A stretch of DNA of 16,863 nucleotides from Sediminicultor sp035648055 (GTDB lineage: Bacteria; Atribacterota; Phoenicimicrobiia; Phoenicimicrobiales; Phoenicimicrobiaceae): positions 1 to 16,863 of the forward strand of contig DASRMF010000079.1 in NCBI GenBank assembly GCA_035648055.1. The letters are read 5' to 3'. The notes beneath the pieces are model-generated. The model ran no database searches, was not told the DNA's origin, and saw nothing but the letters and a program-made list of their open reading frames with translations. This document shows positions 4,581-13,529 of this stretch, piece by piece (position 1 is the first letter of the stretch; each line of letters opens with the position of its first letter). Both the position numbers and the translations under genes were made by a program.

Positions 4581-7500
4581 GTGCACAATAAATATAAAAA
4601 AGTAAAAGATTATTCCAAAATACCTGAATTATGTCCTATCCCCAATTTATTGGATATACAAAAAATATCTTTTAAAGATTTTTTGCAAAGATTTGTCCCG
4701 CCCGATGAGAAAAAAATGCAAGGGTTGCAGGAAGTTTTTGTAAACGTTTTTCCCATTCAAGATTTTACCGGTAATTTAATTTTAGATTTTATTAGTTATT
4801 CACTGGGGGAATGTAAGGATTCTGCTTACGGATGTTGGGAAAAAGGTGGAACTTATTCTGCTCCTTTAGAAGTTAAGATAAATTTAATAAGCAAGAAGAC
4901 AGGTGAAATTAAAGAGCAAGATGTTTTTATGGGTGAGTTACCGCTCATGACCGAAAGCGGAGGTTTCATTATTAATGGAGCAGAAAGGGTGATAGTAAAT
5001 CAGTTAATAAGGTCTCCCGGTATTTATTTTGATGAAGAAAAAAGCAGCGGAGACAGCAAACCATTGTATAAATTTAAAATTATACCTAATCGTGGATCCT
5101 GGTTAGAATTTGGATTCGATTCTGCCGACATGATTTATGTTCGAATTGATAAAAAAAGGAAAATTCCAGCAACTACTTTATTAAGAGCATTAGGATATGA
5201 AAGCAATGAAGAAATAATGGAACTTTTTGATTACGAAGAGATTGTAAACTTGACTTTAGAAAAAGACAATACCGCTAATGAAAAAGAAGCTTTGGTAGAA
5301 ATGTTTAGAAGATTGAGACCCAGTGAACCTCCGACCGAAAGAAATACTCGTCAGTTAATTTATAGATTGCTTTTTGATCCTAAAAGATATGATTTAGCAA
5401 AAGTCGGAAGATATAAAATAAATAGAAAATTAAACTTTGAAAATCGGATATTAGGTAAAATCGTAGCCGAAGACGTTGTTAATCCTAACAACAATAAAAT
5501 AATTGTAAAAGCAGAAGAAAAAATCAATCAAAAAACATTTTCTGCAATGATTAACTCAGGAATCGAAAAGGTAAAAGTGCTGAATTCTGAAAATGAAACG
5601 GTAACTGTTTTCAATGAGAAAGACGAAGCTTTTATGCCGATTGTTGATAAATTGAGTGAAGGAATCAATGAAGGAATTTTAAATGCGATTGTAGCTGAGG
5701 ATATAATTAATCCAAAAACAGGTGAAGTGATTTGTAGCACAGGTGATAAATTGTCTGATGCTTTAATAGACAAAATAAAAAAGTGTAAAGAAAAAATAAA
5801 AATAAAGAAAGGTCCTTCATTAACAAGAGAGGATATTATCGCCTCTTTAAGGTATTTAGTTAACTTATATAGAGGAATTGGATATATAGACGACATTGAT
5901 CATCTAGGGAATAGAAGAATAAAGACAGTTGGTGAGTTACTTCAGGATCAATTCTACATCGGATTAAGCAGGATGGAAAGAGTGATTCGAGAGAGGATGA
6001 CTATCCAACCTGATGTTTCTGCTATTACCCCCCAAGCATTGATAAATGCACGGCCATTATTGGCTACTATTAGACAGTTTTTTGGGAGCAGTCAGCTTTC
6101 TCAGTTTATGGATCAGACCAATCCTTTATCCGAAATTACTCATAAAAGAAGGCTCTCTGCCTTAGGTCCAGGAGGTTTAACCAGAGAAAGAGCGGGCTTT
6201 GAAGTAAGAGATGTTCACCATACCCATTATGGCAGAATTTGTCCCATTGAGACTCCCGAAGGCCCTAATATTGGATTAATAGGATCTCTTTGTATTTACG
6301 CAAGGGTGAATGAATTAGGATTTATAGAAACACCTTATTTTAGGGTGGTGGAAGGGAAAATAACTAATGAGACCGTTTACCTCTCCGCCGATGATGAAGA
6401 TAAATATAAAATTGCTCAAATAAATATAAAAATAGATAAAGATAACAAAATTTTACAAAAGGATGTACCTTGCCGGTTCAGAGGAGACATTATTGAGTGT
6501 CTACCAGATGAAATAGATTTTATTGATGTATCTCCCAAACAGATTTCCAGTATTTCAGCTAGTTTAATACCCTTTTTGGAGCACGATGATGCGAATAGAG
6601 CTTTAATGGGTACTAATATGCAGAGACAATCTGTACCCTTAATAAAAACCGAAGTTCCTTTAGTGGGAACGGGAATGGAAAATAAAGTTGCTGTCGACTC
6701 ATGTGCAGTCATTGTTTCCCAAGATGATGGCTTGGTGAAAAAAGTAAGTGCAGACAAAATAATTATTAAAAATACTGACAATATTGAAAAAGAATATATA
6801 TTAAAAAAATTCGTTCGTTCCAATCAGGGAACTTGTATAAATCAGATACCTTTAATAGAAGAAGGAATGATTATAAAGAAGGGGGATGTGCTTGCAGATG
6901 GTCCCTTAACTTCTGAAGGGTGTCTTTCTTTGGGTAGGAATATTCTTGTAGCTTACATGCCTTGGGAAGGCTATAATTTTGAGGACGCTATTTTGATTAG
7001 TGAAAAATTAGTTAGCGAAGATATTTTCACTTCTATTCATATTTCTGAACAAGAGTGTGTAGCACGGGATACTAAATTGGGACCGGAAGAAATAACTTGT
7101 GATATCCCTAATATCGGAGAAGACAGTCTATCCAATTTAGACGAAAGAGGAATAGCTAGAATTGGAGCAGAGGTGGAATCAGGTGATATTTTAGTGGGGA
7201 AAGTAACCCCTAAGGGCGAAACTGATTTAGGGCCAGAAGAAAGATTATTAAGAGCAATTTTTGGGGAAAAGGCTCGAGAGATAAGAGATACTTCTCTTCG
7301 AGTTCCCCATGGTGAAAAAGGTAAGGTTATAGACGTAAAAGTATTTTCCAGGGAAAATAATGACGAACTTTCCCCGGGAGTAAATCAATTAGTAAAAGTA
7401 TTTATTGCCCAAAAAAGAAAGATTTCAGAAGGGGATAAGATGTCTGGGAGACATGGAAATAAAGGAGTTATTTCTAAAATATTGCCTGAGGCTGATATGC

Positions 7501-8189
7501 CCTTTATGTCAGATGGTACGCCCATAGAAATAGTATTGAATCCCTTAGGAGTACCCTCTCGAATGAATGTAGGGCAAGTTTTAGAAGTGCATTTAGGCTG
7601 GGTAGCTAAAATCTTAGGTCAAAGAGTAATAACTCCTATTTTTAACGGCGCGAAAGAAGAGGAGATTGAAGAAGCTTTAGTAGAAGCAGGTCTGCCCAAA
7701 GACGGCAAAACAATCCTTTACGATGGTAGAACAGGCAGGCCATTTGATCAAAAAGTGACTGTAGGTTACAGCTATATTTTAAAATTAGCTCATTTAGTAG
7801 CTAACAAAATCCATGCTCGTTCTACCGGTCCATACTCTTTGGTTACTCAACAGCCTTTAGGAGGAAAAGCACAGTTTGGAGGACAAAGGTTTGGTGAAAT
7901 GGAAGTTTGGGCCTTAGAAGGATACGGCGCTGCTTACAATCTCCAGGAGCTTTTAACTATAAAATCAGATGATGTGTTGGGAAGAATTAAAACTTACGAA
8001 GCTATTGTTAAGGGTGAAAGTATTCCTGTACCCGGCATGCCAGAATCATTTAAAGTTTTAATTAAAGAATTACGTAGTTTAAGTTTAGATGTACAAGTTT
8101 TAGATTCTCAAGATAAAGAAGTAGATCTTAAAGAAGATATAGACTCAAAAGATGGAATTAATGAAAATTTAATGAAAGAAATAACCTAA
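4581..8189 (+). CDS. rpoB: DNA-directed RNA polymerase subunit beta
   Basis: Beta forms half of the polymerase active-site cleft together with beta'. The protein has 1202 residues. The rifampicin region is intact (FGSSQLSQFMDQTNPLSEIT, 501-520, then HKRRLSALGPGG). Q508, D511, H521 and S526 correspond to E. coli Q513, D516, H526 and S531, so sensitivity is predicted. Other landmarks are RICPIETPEGPNIGLI (552-567), GDKMSGRHGNKGV (951-963) and QPLGGKAQFGGQRFGEMEVW (1091-1110). Between KVGRYKINRKL and SLTREDII lies a segment (287-410) with two copies of an AED-P-TGE module, described separately. The GTG start has AGGTTGGTG (4565-4573) eight bases upstream; MHNKYKKVKDYSKIPELCPI is a normal N-terminus. 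The C-terminal tail is acidic. It precedes rpoC by 201 bases of repeat-filled spacer. Confidence 0.98.
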   Translation: MHNKYKKVKDYSKIPELCPIPNLLDIQKISFKDFLQRFVPPDEKKMQGLQEVFVNVFPIQDFTGNLILDFISYSLGECKDSAYGCWEKGGTYSAPLEVKINLISKKTGEIKEQDVFMGELPLMTESGGFIINGAERVIVNQLIRSPGIYFDEEKSSGDSKPLYKFKIIPNRGSWLEFGFDSADMIYVRIDKKRKIPATTLLRALGYESNEEIMELFDYEEIVNLTLEKDNTANEKEALVEMFRRLRPSEPPTERNTRQLIYRLLFDPKRYDLAKVGRYKINRKLNFENRILGKIVAEDVVNPNNNKIIVKAEEKINQKTFSAMINSGIEKVKVLNSENETVTVFNEKDEAFMPIVDKLSEGINEGILNAIVAEDIINPKTGEVICSTGDKLSDALIDKIKKCKEKIKIKKGPSLTREDIIASLRYLVNLYRGIGYIDDIDHLGNRRIKTVGELLQDQFYIGLSRMERVIRERMTIQPDVSAITPQALINARPLLATIRQFFGSSQLSQFMDQTNPLSEITHKRRLSALGPGGLTRERAGFEVRDVHHTHYGRICPIETPEGPNIGLIGSLCIYARVNELGFIETPYFRVVEGKITNETVYLSADDEDKYKIAQINIKIDKDNKILQKDVPCRFRGDIIECLPDEIDFIDVSPKQISSISASLIPFLEHDDANRALMGTNMQRQSVPLIKTEVPLVGTGMENKVAVDSCAVIVSQDDGLVKKVSADKIIIKNTDNIEKEYILKKFVRSNQGTCINQIPLIEEGMIIKKGDVLADGPLTSEGCLSLGRNILVAYMPWEGYNFEDAILISEKLVSEDIFTSIHISEQECVARDTKLGPEEITCDIPNIGEDSLSNLDERGIARIGAEVESGDILVGKVTPKGETDLGPEERLLRAIFGEKAREIRDTSLRVPHGEKGKVIDVKVFSRENNDELSPGVNQLVKVFIAQKRKISEGDKMSGRHGNKGVISKILPEADMPFMSDGTPIEIVLNPLGVPSRMNVGQVLEVHLGWVAKILGQRVITPIFNGAKEEEIEEALVEAGLPKDGKTILYDGRTGRPFDQKVTVGYSYILKLAHLVANKIHARSTGPYSLVTQQPLGGKAQFGGQRFGEMEVWALEGYGAAYNLQELLTIKSDDVLGRIKTYEAIVKGESIPVPGMPESFKVLIKELRSLSLDVQVLDSQDKEVDLKEDIDSKDGINENLMKEIT
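5439..5810 (+). other. Duplicated AED-P-TGE module inside RpoB (residues 287-410)
   Basis: Copy 1 (residues 290-333) reads ILGKIVAEDVVNP and ends SGIEKVKV. Copy 2 (366-409) reads ILNAIVAEDIINPKTGEVI and ends KEKIKIK. The linker is 32 residues. From memory, many Clostridia carry one such segment here (consensus LAEDIVDPETGEVI); E. coli lacks it in this form. The second copy is the unusual part. Both resemble the beta' module at RpoC 962-1006. Confidence 0.7.
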
Positions 8190-8201
8190 AAACTAAATTA
8201 G

Positions 8202-8276
8202 TATCTCGTGTCTCGTGAATCGTATCTCGCTAAAAATTAGTTAATTGGTTAGTTAGTTACCTGGTTAGCTAGTTGA
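8202..8276. repeat. Heptamer then octamer arrays in the rpoB-rpoC gap
   Basis: Heptamers TATCTCG, TGTCTCG, TGAATCG, TATCTCG run 8202-8229. Seven bases later octamers follow, TTAGTTAA, TTGGTTAG, TTAGTTAC, CTGGTTAG and CTAGTTGA (8237-8276), consensus YTRGTTAN. The octamers match those after nusG and rpsG. The heptamers are the opposite-strand relatives of ACGAGAT at 4479-4492. Confidence 0.75.
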
Positions 8277-8291
8277 GAAAAAGAAATCCGA

Positions 8292-8371
8292 AGACAGAAT
8301 ACAGAATCCGGTTCTCTTTTTCTAAAAACTGTAAACCGATAACTGACAACCTGTATTTAATGCTAACGACT
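8292..8371. repeat. Further heptamer units before rpoC, with the AGTCGTTAG word reversed
   Basis: AGACAGA, ATACAGA (8292-8305) and, later, AACTGTA, AACCGAT, AACTGAC, AACCTGT (8327-8354) keep a 7-bp phase. CTAACGACT at 8363-8371, the reverse complement of AGTCGTTAG, ends 19 bases before the rpoC start. Confidence 0.6.
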
Positions 8372-8390
8372 CTAATAGGGGGTAATTATA

Positions 8391-11300
8391 TTGAGAATTT
8401 TGAAGAGTTTTAACTCGATCAAAATCGGATTAGCTTCACCAGAGCAAGTAAAAAAATGGTCTCACGGTGAAGTTAAAAAACCAGAAACCATCAATTATAG
8501 AACTTTAAAACCAGAGAAAGATGGTTTATTTTGCGAAAGAATATTCGGACCAGTTAAAGATTGGGAATGTAGTTGTGGAAAATACAAAAGGATAAGATAT
8601 AAAGGTGTAATTTGTGATAGATGTGGAGTCGAAGTTACTAAATCTATCACTAGAAGAGAAAGAATGGGGCATATCAAATTAGCTTCTCCTGTTTCCCACG
8701 TTTGGTATTTTAAGGCTATTCCCAGTCCTTTATCTTTACTTTTAGATGTATCTCCTCGTAATTTAGAAAAGATATTATACTATGCTCCAGACCGAAGAAG
8801 AGAACAGTTATTCGAAGTTATTGAGAAAGGTGGAACAGATTTAGAAAAAGGAGATATAATTTTAGAAGCAGAATACCGTATTCATAAAAAGTACAATGAA
8901 GAAATTAATGCCGAAGCGGTTTACAATCTTAAAAAAGTAAAAATATTTTCTCATAAAATAGGGGATGTAATTTCGGAGGAAGAGGATCAGGATCTGCAGA
9001 AAATATTTGGTAAAATATTTTACCAAAAGGAATTATTGTTTCCTGTAAGCGAAGAGGAAGAATCTGAAATCGAAGAAGAAATCGAAGAACTTAAAGAAGG
9101 AATTAAAAAAGAAAAAGAACAGGTTGAAGAAGTTAAAGAAAAAGAGGTAGAAACTAAGGAGACCCAATTTCGAATTACTAAAATTAATGGATTAATTTCT
9201 GAGACTAACTTAAAAAGGTTAGGGGAAGAAAAAAACTTATCCTTGCGGGCAAAATTAGCCACTCAAAACATTGAAGAGTCTTGTTATATAGTAATTCACC
9301 CCGGTAATACTTCTTACAAAGAAGGAGAAATAATTTTAGAAATAGAAAAACTCCTTCTAAGTAATTATGATCCTGAATTTAAAGCCGGAATAGGTGCAGA
9401 AGCAATTAAAGAGTTATTGAAAGGATTGGCTTTAGATAAATTAACTTTGGAACTTCGCGAAGAATTAAAAAAAACCAGCGGCCAAAAAACGAAAAAAATT
9501 ATTAAAAGATTACAGATAGTCGAGGCATTTCGTAAATCTAATTGCAAACCTGAATGGATGGTATTAGAAATAATCCCGGTTATTCCTCCAGACTTAAGAC
9601 CTATGGTGCAGTTGGAGGGAGGGCGTTTTGCCACTTCAGATTTGAATGACTTATATAGGAGAGTTATAAATCGTAATAACAGATTAAAAAGATTACTAGA
9701 ATTAGGTGCACCGGAAATTATTATTAAAAATGAAAAACGAATGTTACAGGAAGCGGTTGATGCTTTGATAGACAATGGCAGAAGGGGGCGAGCAGTGCTC
9801 GGCACTGGGAATAGACCCCTTAAATCATTAAGTGATATGTTAAAAGGCAAGAAAGGTAGATTTAGACAGAACCTTTTAGGTAAAAGAGTGGATTATTCAG
9901 GAAGATCGGTAATTGTAGTAGGCCCTAATTTAAAATTTCACCAATGCGGATTACCCAAAAAGATGGCTCTGGAATTATTCAAGCCATATGTAATGAGAGA
10001 ATTGGTAGCTAGGGATTTAGCTCATAATATTAAAACTGCCAAAAAAATAGTAGAGAAAGGTAAGCCGGAAGTTTGGAGTATATTAAAGGATATTGTAGAA
10101 GATCATCCTGTCTTGCTAAATCGGGCACCAACATTACATCGTTTAGGAATTCAAGCTTTTAAACCCGTTTTGGTGGAGGGAAATGCAATTCAGATTCATC
10201 CTTTAGTTTGCGCAGCTTTTAATGCAGATTTTGATGGCGATCAGATGGCAGTTCATGTTCCTCTTTCGCCGGAAGCTCAAGCCGAAGCAGAAGTATTAAT
10301 GCTGTCTTCTAATAATATACTTTCTCCATCCAATGGTTTGCCCATAGCTTTACCTAGTCAGGATATAATTTTAGGTTGTTATTATCTAACTATGCGGGAA
10401 AGCGGAAAAAAAGGTGAGGGAAAAATTTTCGGTAATCCTAATGAAGCAGTAAGGGCTTGGGAGGATGGCTTTATAGATTTACATACTAAAATTAAATACA
10501 GAATACAAAATTCCTTAAAGAGTACATCAATTGGTAGAATTATTTTTAACGAAATTTTCCCTGATGATATGGATTTTATCAATTTAACCATAACCAAAAA
10601 ATCCTTAGAAAAAATAATATCTTTTATTTACCGAAAATATGGGAAAGAAATAACTGTTGATATTTTAGATAAGATTAAAAAATTAGGCTTTAATTTTGCT
10701 ACTTCTTCCGGGATCTCCATAGGGATAGCAGATTTAGAAATACCTTCCCAGAAAAATGAAATATTAGAAGTGGCTGAAAAGGAAGTAGATAAAATTCAAG
10801 AACAATATAATTACGGATTAATTATGGATGATGAGAGAGAACAGAAAATTGTAAATGCCTGGACTAAAGCTGCAGATGAGGTAGTGGATGCTATTTTAAA
10901 GAATTTAGATAAATTTAATCCTTTATATATTATGGCTGATTCCGGAGCTCGAGGAAGTAAGCGACAGATTGGTCAATTAGCCGGGATGAGGGGTTTAATG
11001 GCTGATCCTTCCGGAAAAATTATTGAATTTCCTATTAGATCTAATTTTAGAGATGGTTTGTCGGTATTAGAGTATTTTATTTCTACCCATGGAGCTCGAA
11101 AAGGGTTAGCAGACACTGCTCTTAGAACTTCAAAATCAGGATACTTAACCAGAAGGTTGGTTGATGTAGCTCAAGATGCAATTATTAGAGAAGAAGACTG
11201 TGGTACATCTGACGGAATAATTATCAGAGCCTTTCAAGATGATGGTAGTGTAATCGAGACTTTAGAAGAAAGGTTAGTAGGGCGAATAACCCAAGAAGAG

Positions 11301-13529
11301 GTAATAGATCCCAAGACCGGTGAAGTATTAGTTGAACTAGGGAAAGAAATTGACGAAAAAAGCGCTAAAAAGATTTCAGAAACGGCGATAAAAGAAGTTA
11401 AGGTTAGATCGGTTTTAACCTGCAGAGCAGAACACGGTTTATGCGCTAAATGTTATGGCAAAGATTTGACTACTGGTAAATTAGTAAATATTGGGGAAGC
11501 CGTAGGAGTTATTGCAGCTCAGTCTATTGGAGAACCAGGGACACAATTAACTTTAAGAACTTTTCATACCGGAGGGGTTAAAATAAGCGGTGAAGATATT
11601 ACTTTGGGCTTGCCGCGGGTAGAACAACTTTTTGAGGTAAGAAAGCCAAAAAAACAAGCAGTGATCAGTGAAATAAATGGAACAGTAGGGGAAATTATTA
11701 CTGAGGATAATTATAAAAAGCAGGTTGTAATTGATCCTGAAACATCAAAAGAAAATAAAGATGCTATCGAAGAAAAGAAAAAGATCTATAATATTCCCGC
11801 CGATTTAAGGCTAATAGTAGAAAAGGGACAAAAGATTAGTGCTGGAGAAAGATTGACTGTCGGGTTTATTGATCCTCATGATATTTTAAAGATTCAGGGA
11901 ATTAAGGCAGTTCAAGAATATTTATTAAAAGAAATACAAGCAGTATATCGATCACAAGGGGTTAAAATCAGTGACAAACATATCGAAACAATAATTCGTC
12001 AGATTGCCCGCTTAAACATGATTTATGTCAGATCAGCACGTGACTCTGAGTTACTATCCGGAGAATTAGTATATGTATCGGATTTTGAAAAGGCTAATAA
12101 AAAAGTAGTAGAAGAAAATGAAGAAATTAGTAAGAAGAATAGAGAATTATTAGTAAATAAAAAAACTATCTCTTCGTTGGGAAATGCTAAAATAGGTGAG
12201 TTAATAGTTAAAGAAGGAGAAGTTATTACTAATAAAATTATATCTAAAATTGAAACCAGCGATTTTACCGCATTGATAGTTGAAGATCAAGAAAACAAAC
12301 AATTCACTATTGTTAAAGGAGAAAATTCCTTTATAGAAAGAATTACCGGCAATATTTTGGTTAGTAGGATTGAAGATAGTATTCAAGAAGGCAACACTGA
12401 AACGGACAAACTAAATAATGCTAAGATAAAATTTAATAAGGCTATTAGCAGAGAAATGGCAGCAAAAATTATTAATAATGATATTAGAACAATAAGTTAC
12501 GCTAAACCGGATGTTTACGAAAAGATAGAAGACAGGATTACTGCCGCAGATATTATTAACCCAGAAGATCTTCAAGTTCTAGTGAGTGCGAACAAACAAC
12601 TTACTTCTTCAGAAGTAGACAAGATCATAAAAGCTAATGTAGATAGAATAAAGGTCTGGAAAGAAATTAAGGAGATATCCGTAAGAGACGGGCTGATCAA
12701 ATCAATTAAAGATGAAATTATTGGCCGGTCTATTGGCGAAGATATTAAAGATCCGATAAGCGGAAATATTGTCGCGGATAAGGATCAAATAATAAGTAAG
12801 AATTTAATTAAAAAAATATTATTGTATAAATTAAGTGAGCTGCCATTGGAAGATGGAAGATATTTTTCTTTAGAAGGTAGAACTTTAGAATTCCTTTACG
12901 ACAATGTAGTAGGTAAAACTACTGCTTTAGATATTTTGGATCCGGAAACAGAGGAAGTTATAATAAATGGAGGCAAAAAAATAACCAGGAACCACGCAAC
13001 AGAAATTTGCAATAGACATTTGGATTTAATAACAGTAAGGGCAAATAATAAGATTGAATGTATTAATATAATTGAAAATGTAGGATTTATTAAAAGGAAG
13101 AAATTTGTAGCAGTTGGAATGCCCATAATCCAAGGTATTACTCAAGCCTCTCTTTCTACTGAAAGTTTTTTGTCTGCCGCATCATTTCAGAGAACTACTC
13201 ATGTCTTAACTAACGCTTCTATCAAGGGGAAGGTAGATAAGCTTTACGGTTTAAAGGAAAATGTTATTATCGGTAACATAGTACCCGCAGGGACAGGTTT
13301 AAATAGATACGGAGGAATAGAAGTTGATTACTTACATGAGAAAGAAGAAAAAATGGAAGAAATATTTAAAGAGGCAGAAGAAGAGCAGGTAGAAAAAAAG
13401 ATAAACATATTTAGAGAAGAAGATAAAGATAGTAAAGAGAAAATCTCGGATCACACCACAGATCAAGAACTAGAGCTTAATTTAGAAAACGAGGAAGCAA
13501 AAGATAAAAAATCTGTTAATAATAGTTGA
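8391..13529 (+). CDS. rpoC: DNA-directed RNA polymerase subunit beta', enlarged by two insertions
   Basis: Beta' carries the catalytic magnesium site and the clamp. At 1712 residues it is far longer than the usual ~1200-1400. Landmarks: zinc site 1 C60/C62/C75/C78; catalytic NADFDGDQM (611-619) with D613, D615 and D617; zinc site 2 C937/C1011/C1018/C1021; bridge-helix region FISTHGARKGLADTALRTSK (896-915); trigger loop TQLTLRTFHTGG (1051-1062), with Leu1055 where E. coli has Met932 and conserved R1056 and H1059. The trigger loop has no SI3-type insertion. Two extra segments are present: about 132-298 after LEKILYY, and about 1242-1566 before the C-terminal GITQASLSTESFLSAASFQ. The last ~63 residues are highly acidic. 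The TTG start follows AGGGGG (8377-8382) by eight bases and gives the standard MRILKSFNSIKIGLASPEQV. The reading frame is open throughout, with no sign of a frameshift or intein. Confidence 0.97.
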   Translation: MRILKSFNSIKIGLASPEQVKKWSHGEVKKPETINYRTLKPEKDGLFCERIFGPVKDWECSCGKYKRIRYKGVICDRCGVEVTKSITRRERMGHIKLASPVSHVWYFKAIPSPLSLLLDVSPRNLEKILYYAPDRRREQLFEVIEKGGTDLEKGDIILEAEYRIHKKYNEEINAEAVYNLKKVKIFSHKIGDVISEEEDQDLQKIFGKIFYQKELLFPVSEEEESEIEEEIEELKEGIKKEKEQVEEVKEKEVETKETQFRITKINGLISETNLKRLGEEKNLSLRAKLATQNIEESCYIVIHPGNTSYKEGEIILEIEKLLLSNYDPEFKAGIGAEAIKELLKGLALDKLTLELREELKKTSGQKTKKIIKRLQIVEAFRKSNCKPEWMVLEIIPVIPPDLRPMVQLEGGRFATSDLNDLYRRVINRNNRLKRLLELGAPEIIIKNEKRMLQEAVDALIDNGRRGRAVLGTGNRPLKSLSDMLKGKKGRFRQNLLGKRVDYSGRSVIVVGPNLKFHQCGLPKKMALELFKPYVMRELVARDLAHNIKTAKKIVEKGKPEVWSILKDIVEDHPVLLNRAPTLHRLGIQAFKPVLVEGNAIQIHPLVCAAFNADFDGDQMAVHVPLSPEAQAEAEVLMLSSNNILSPSNGLPIALPSQDIILGCYYLTMRESGKKGEGKIFGNPNEAVRAWEDGFIDLHTKIKYRIQNSLKSTSIGRIIFNEIFPDDMDFINLTITKKSLEKIISFIYRKYGKEITVDILDKIKKLGFNFATSSGISIGIADLEIPSQKNEILEVAEKEVDKIQEQYNYGLIMDDEREQKIVNAWTKAADEVVDAILKNLDKFNPLYIMADSGARGSKRQIGQLAGMRGLMADPSGKIIEFPIRSNFRDGLSVLEYFISTHGARKGLADTALRTSKSGYLTRRLVDVAQDAIIREEDCGTSDGIIIRAFQDDGSVIETLEERLVGRITQEEVIDPKTGEVLVELGKEIDEKSAKKISETAIKEVKVRSVLTCRAEHGLCAKCYGKDLTTGKLVNIGEAVGVIAAQSIGEPGTQLTLRTFHTGGVKISGEDITLGLPRVEQLFEVRKPKKQAVISEINGTVGEIITEDNYKKQVVIDPETSKENKDAIEEKKKIYNIPADLRLIVEKGQKISAGERLTVGFIDPHDILKIQGIKAVQEYLLKEIQAVYRSQGVKISDKHIETIIRQIARLNMIYVRSARDSELLSGELVYVSDFEKANKKVVEENEEISKKNRELLVNKKTISSLGNAKIGELIVKEGEVITNKIISKIETSDFTALIVEDQENKQFTIVKGENSFIERITGNILVSRIEDSIQEGNTETDKLNNAKIKFNKAISREMAAKIINNDIRTISYAKPDVYEKIEDRITAADIINPEDLQVLVSANKQLTSSEVDKIIKANVDRIKVWKEIKEISVRDGLIKSIKDEIIGRSIGEDIKDPISGNIVADKDQIISKNLIKKILLYKLSELPLEDGRYFSLEGRTLEFLYDNVVGKTTALDILDPETEEVIINGGKKITRNHATEICNRHLDLITVRANNKIECINIIENVGFIKRKKFVAVGMPIIQGITQASLSTESFLSAASFQRTTHVLTNASIKGKVDKLYGLKENVIIGNIVPAGTGLNRYGGIEVDYLHEKEEKMEEIFKEAEEEQVEKKINIFREEDKDSKEKISDHTTDQELELNLENEEAKDKKSVNNS
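8784..9284 (+). other. Beta' N-terminal insertion (RpoC residues ~132-298)
   Basis: Conserved LEKILYY (125-131) normally runs straight into YIVIHPG (299-305); here about 167 residues separate them. The insert has a GDIILEAEYRIHKK segment (154-167) and a nearly pure Glu/Lys stretch (220-257) that looks like a coiled coil or flexible rod. A final globular-looking part follows (258-298). Thermus, Thermotoga and Aquifex beta' carry a large non-conserved domain near this place, but I see no clear similarity to it. Confidence 0.7.
12114..13088 (+). other. Beta' C-terminal insertion of five tandem modules (RpoC ~1242-1566)
   Basis: The normal protein passes from ELLSGELVYVSDFEKAN (1220-1236) to PIIQGITQASLSTESF (1578-1593) through a short linker. 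Here about 325 residues intervene, in units beginning near residues 1254, 1315, 1379, 1443 and 1506. Clear copies are ITAADIINPEDLQVLV (1383-1398), SIGEDIKDPISGNIV (1447-1461) and TTALDILDPETEEVII (1510-1525). Each is followed by an amphipathic stretch with spaced I/K residues and then, in the clearer copies, an I-V-R-like strand. The first two copies are more diverged. All resemble RpoC 962-1006, the native segment before zinc site 2. Confidence 0.7.

Noticed and set aside
11553..11558. Leu in place of Met at the trigger-loop position of E. coli Met932
   Set aside because: From memory Leu occurs here in Bacteroidetes and in eukaryotic Pol II, so it is not remarkable alone.
11541..11630. SI3-type insertion in the beta' trigger loop
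   Set aside because: TQLTLRTFHTGG is followed directly by the conserved GEDITLGLPRVEQLFE, so the trigger loop is uninterrupted.
12114..13088. Intein in rpoC
   Set aside because: The extra segment lacks intein splice-junction residues and homing-endonuclease motifs and resembles the protein's own module in tandem; the flanks do not rejoin as a conserved motif interrupted at Cys/Ser/Thr.
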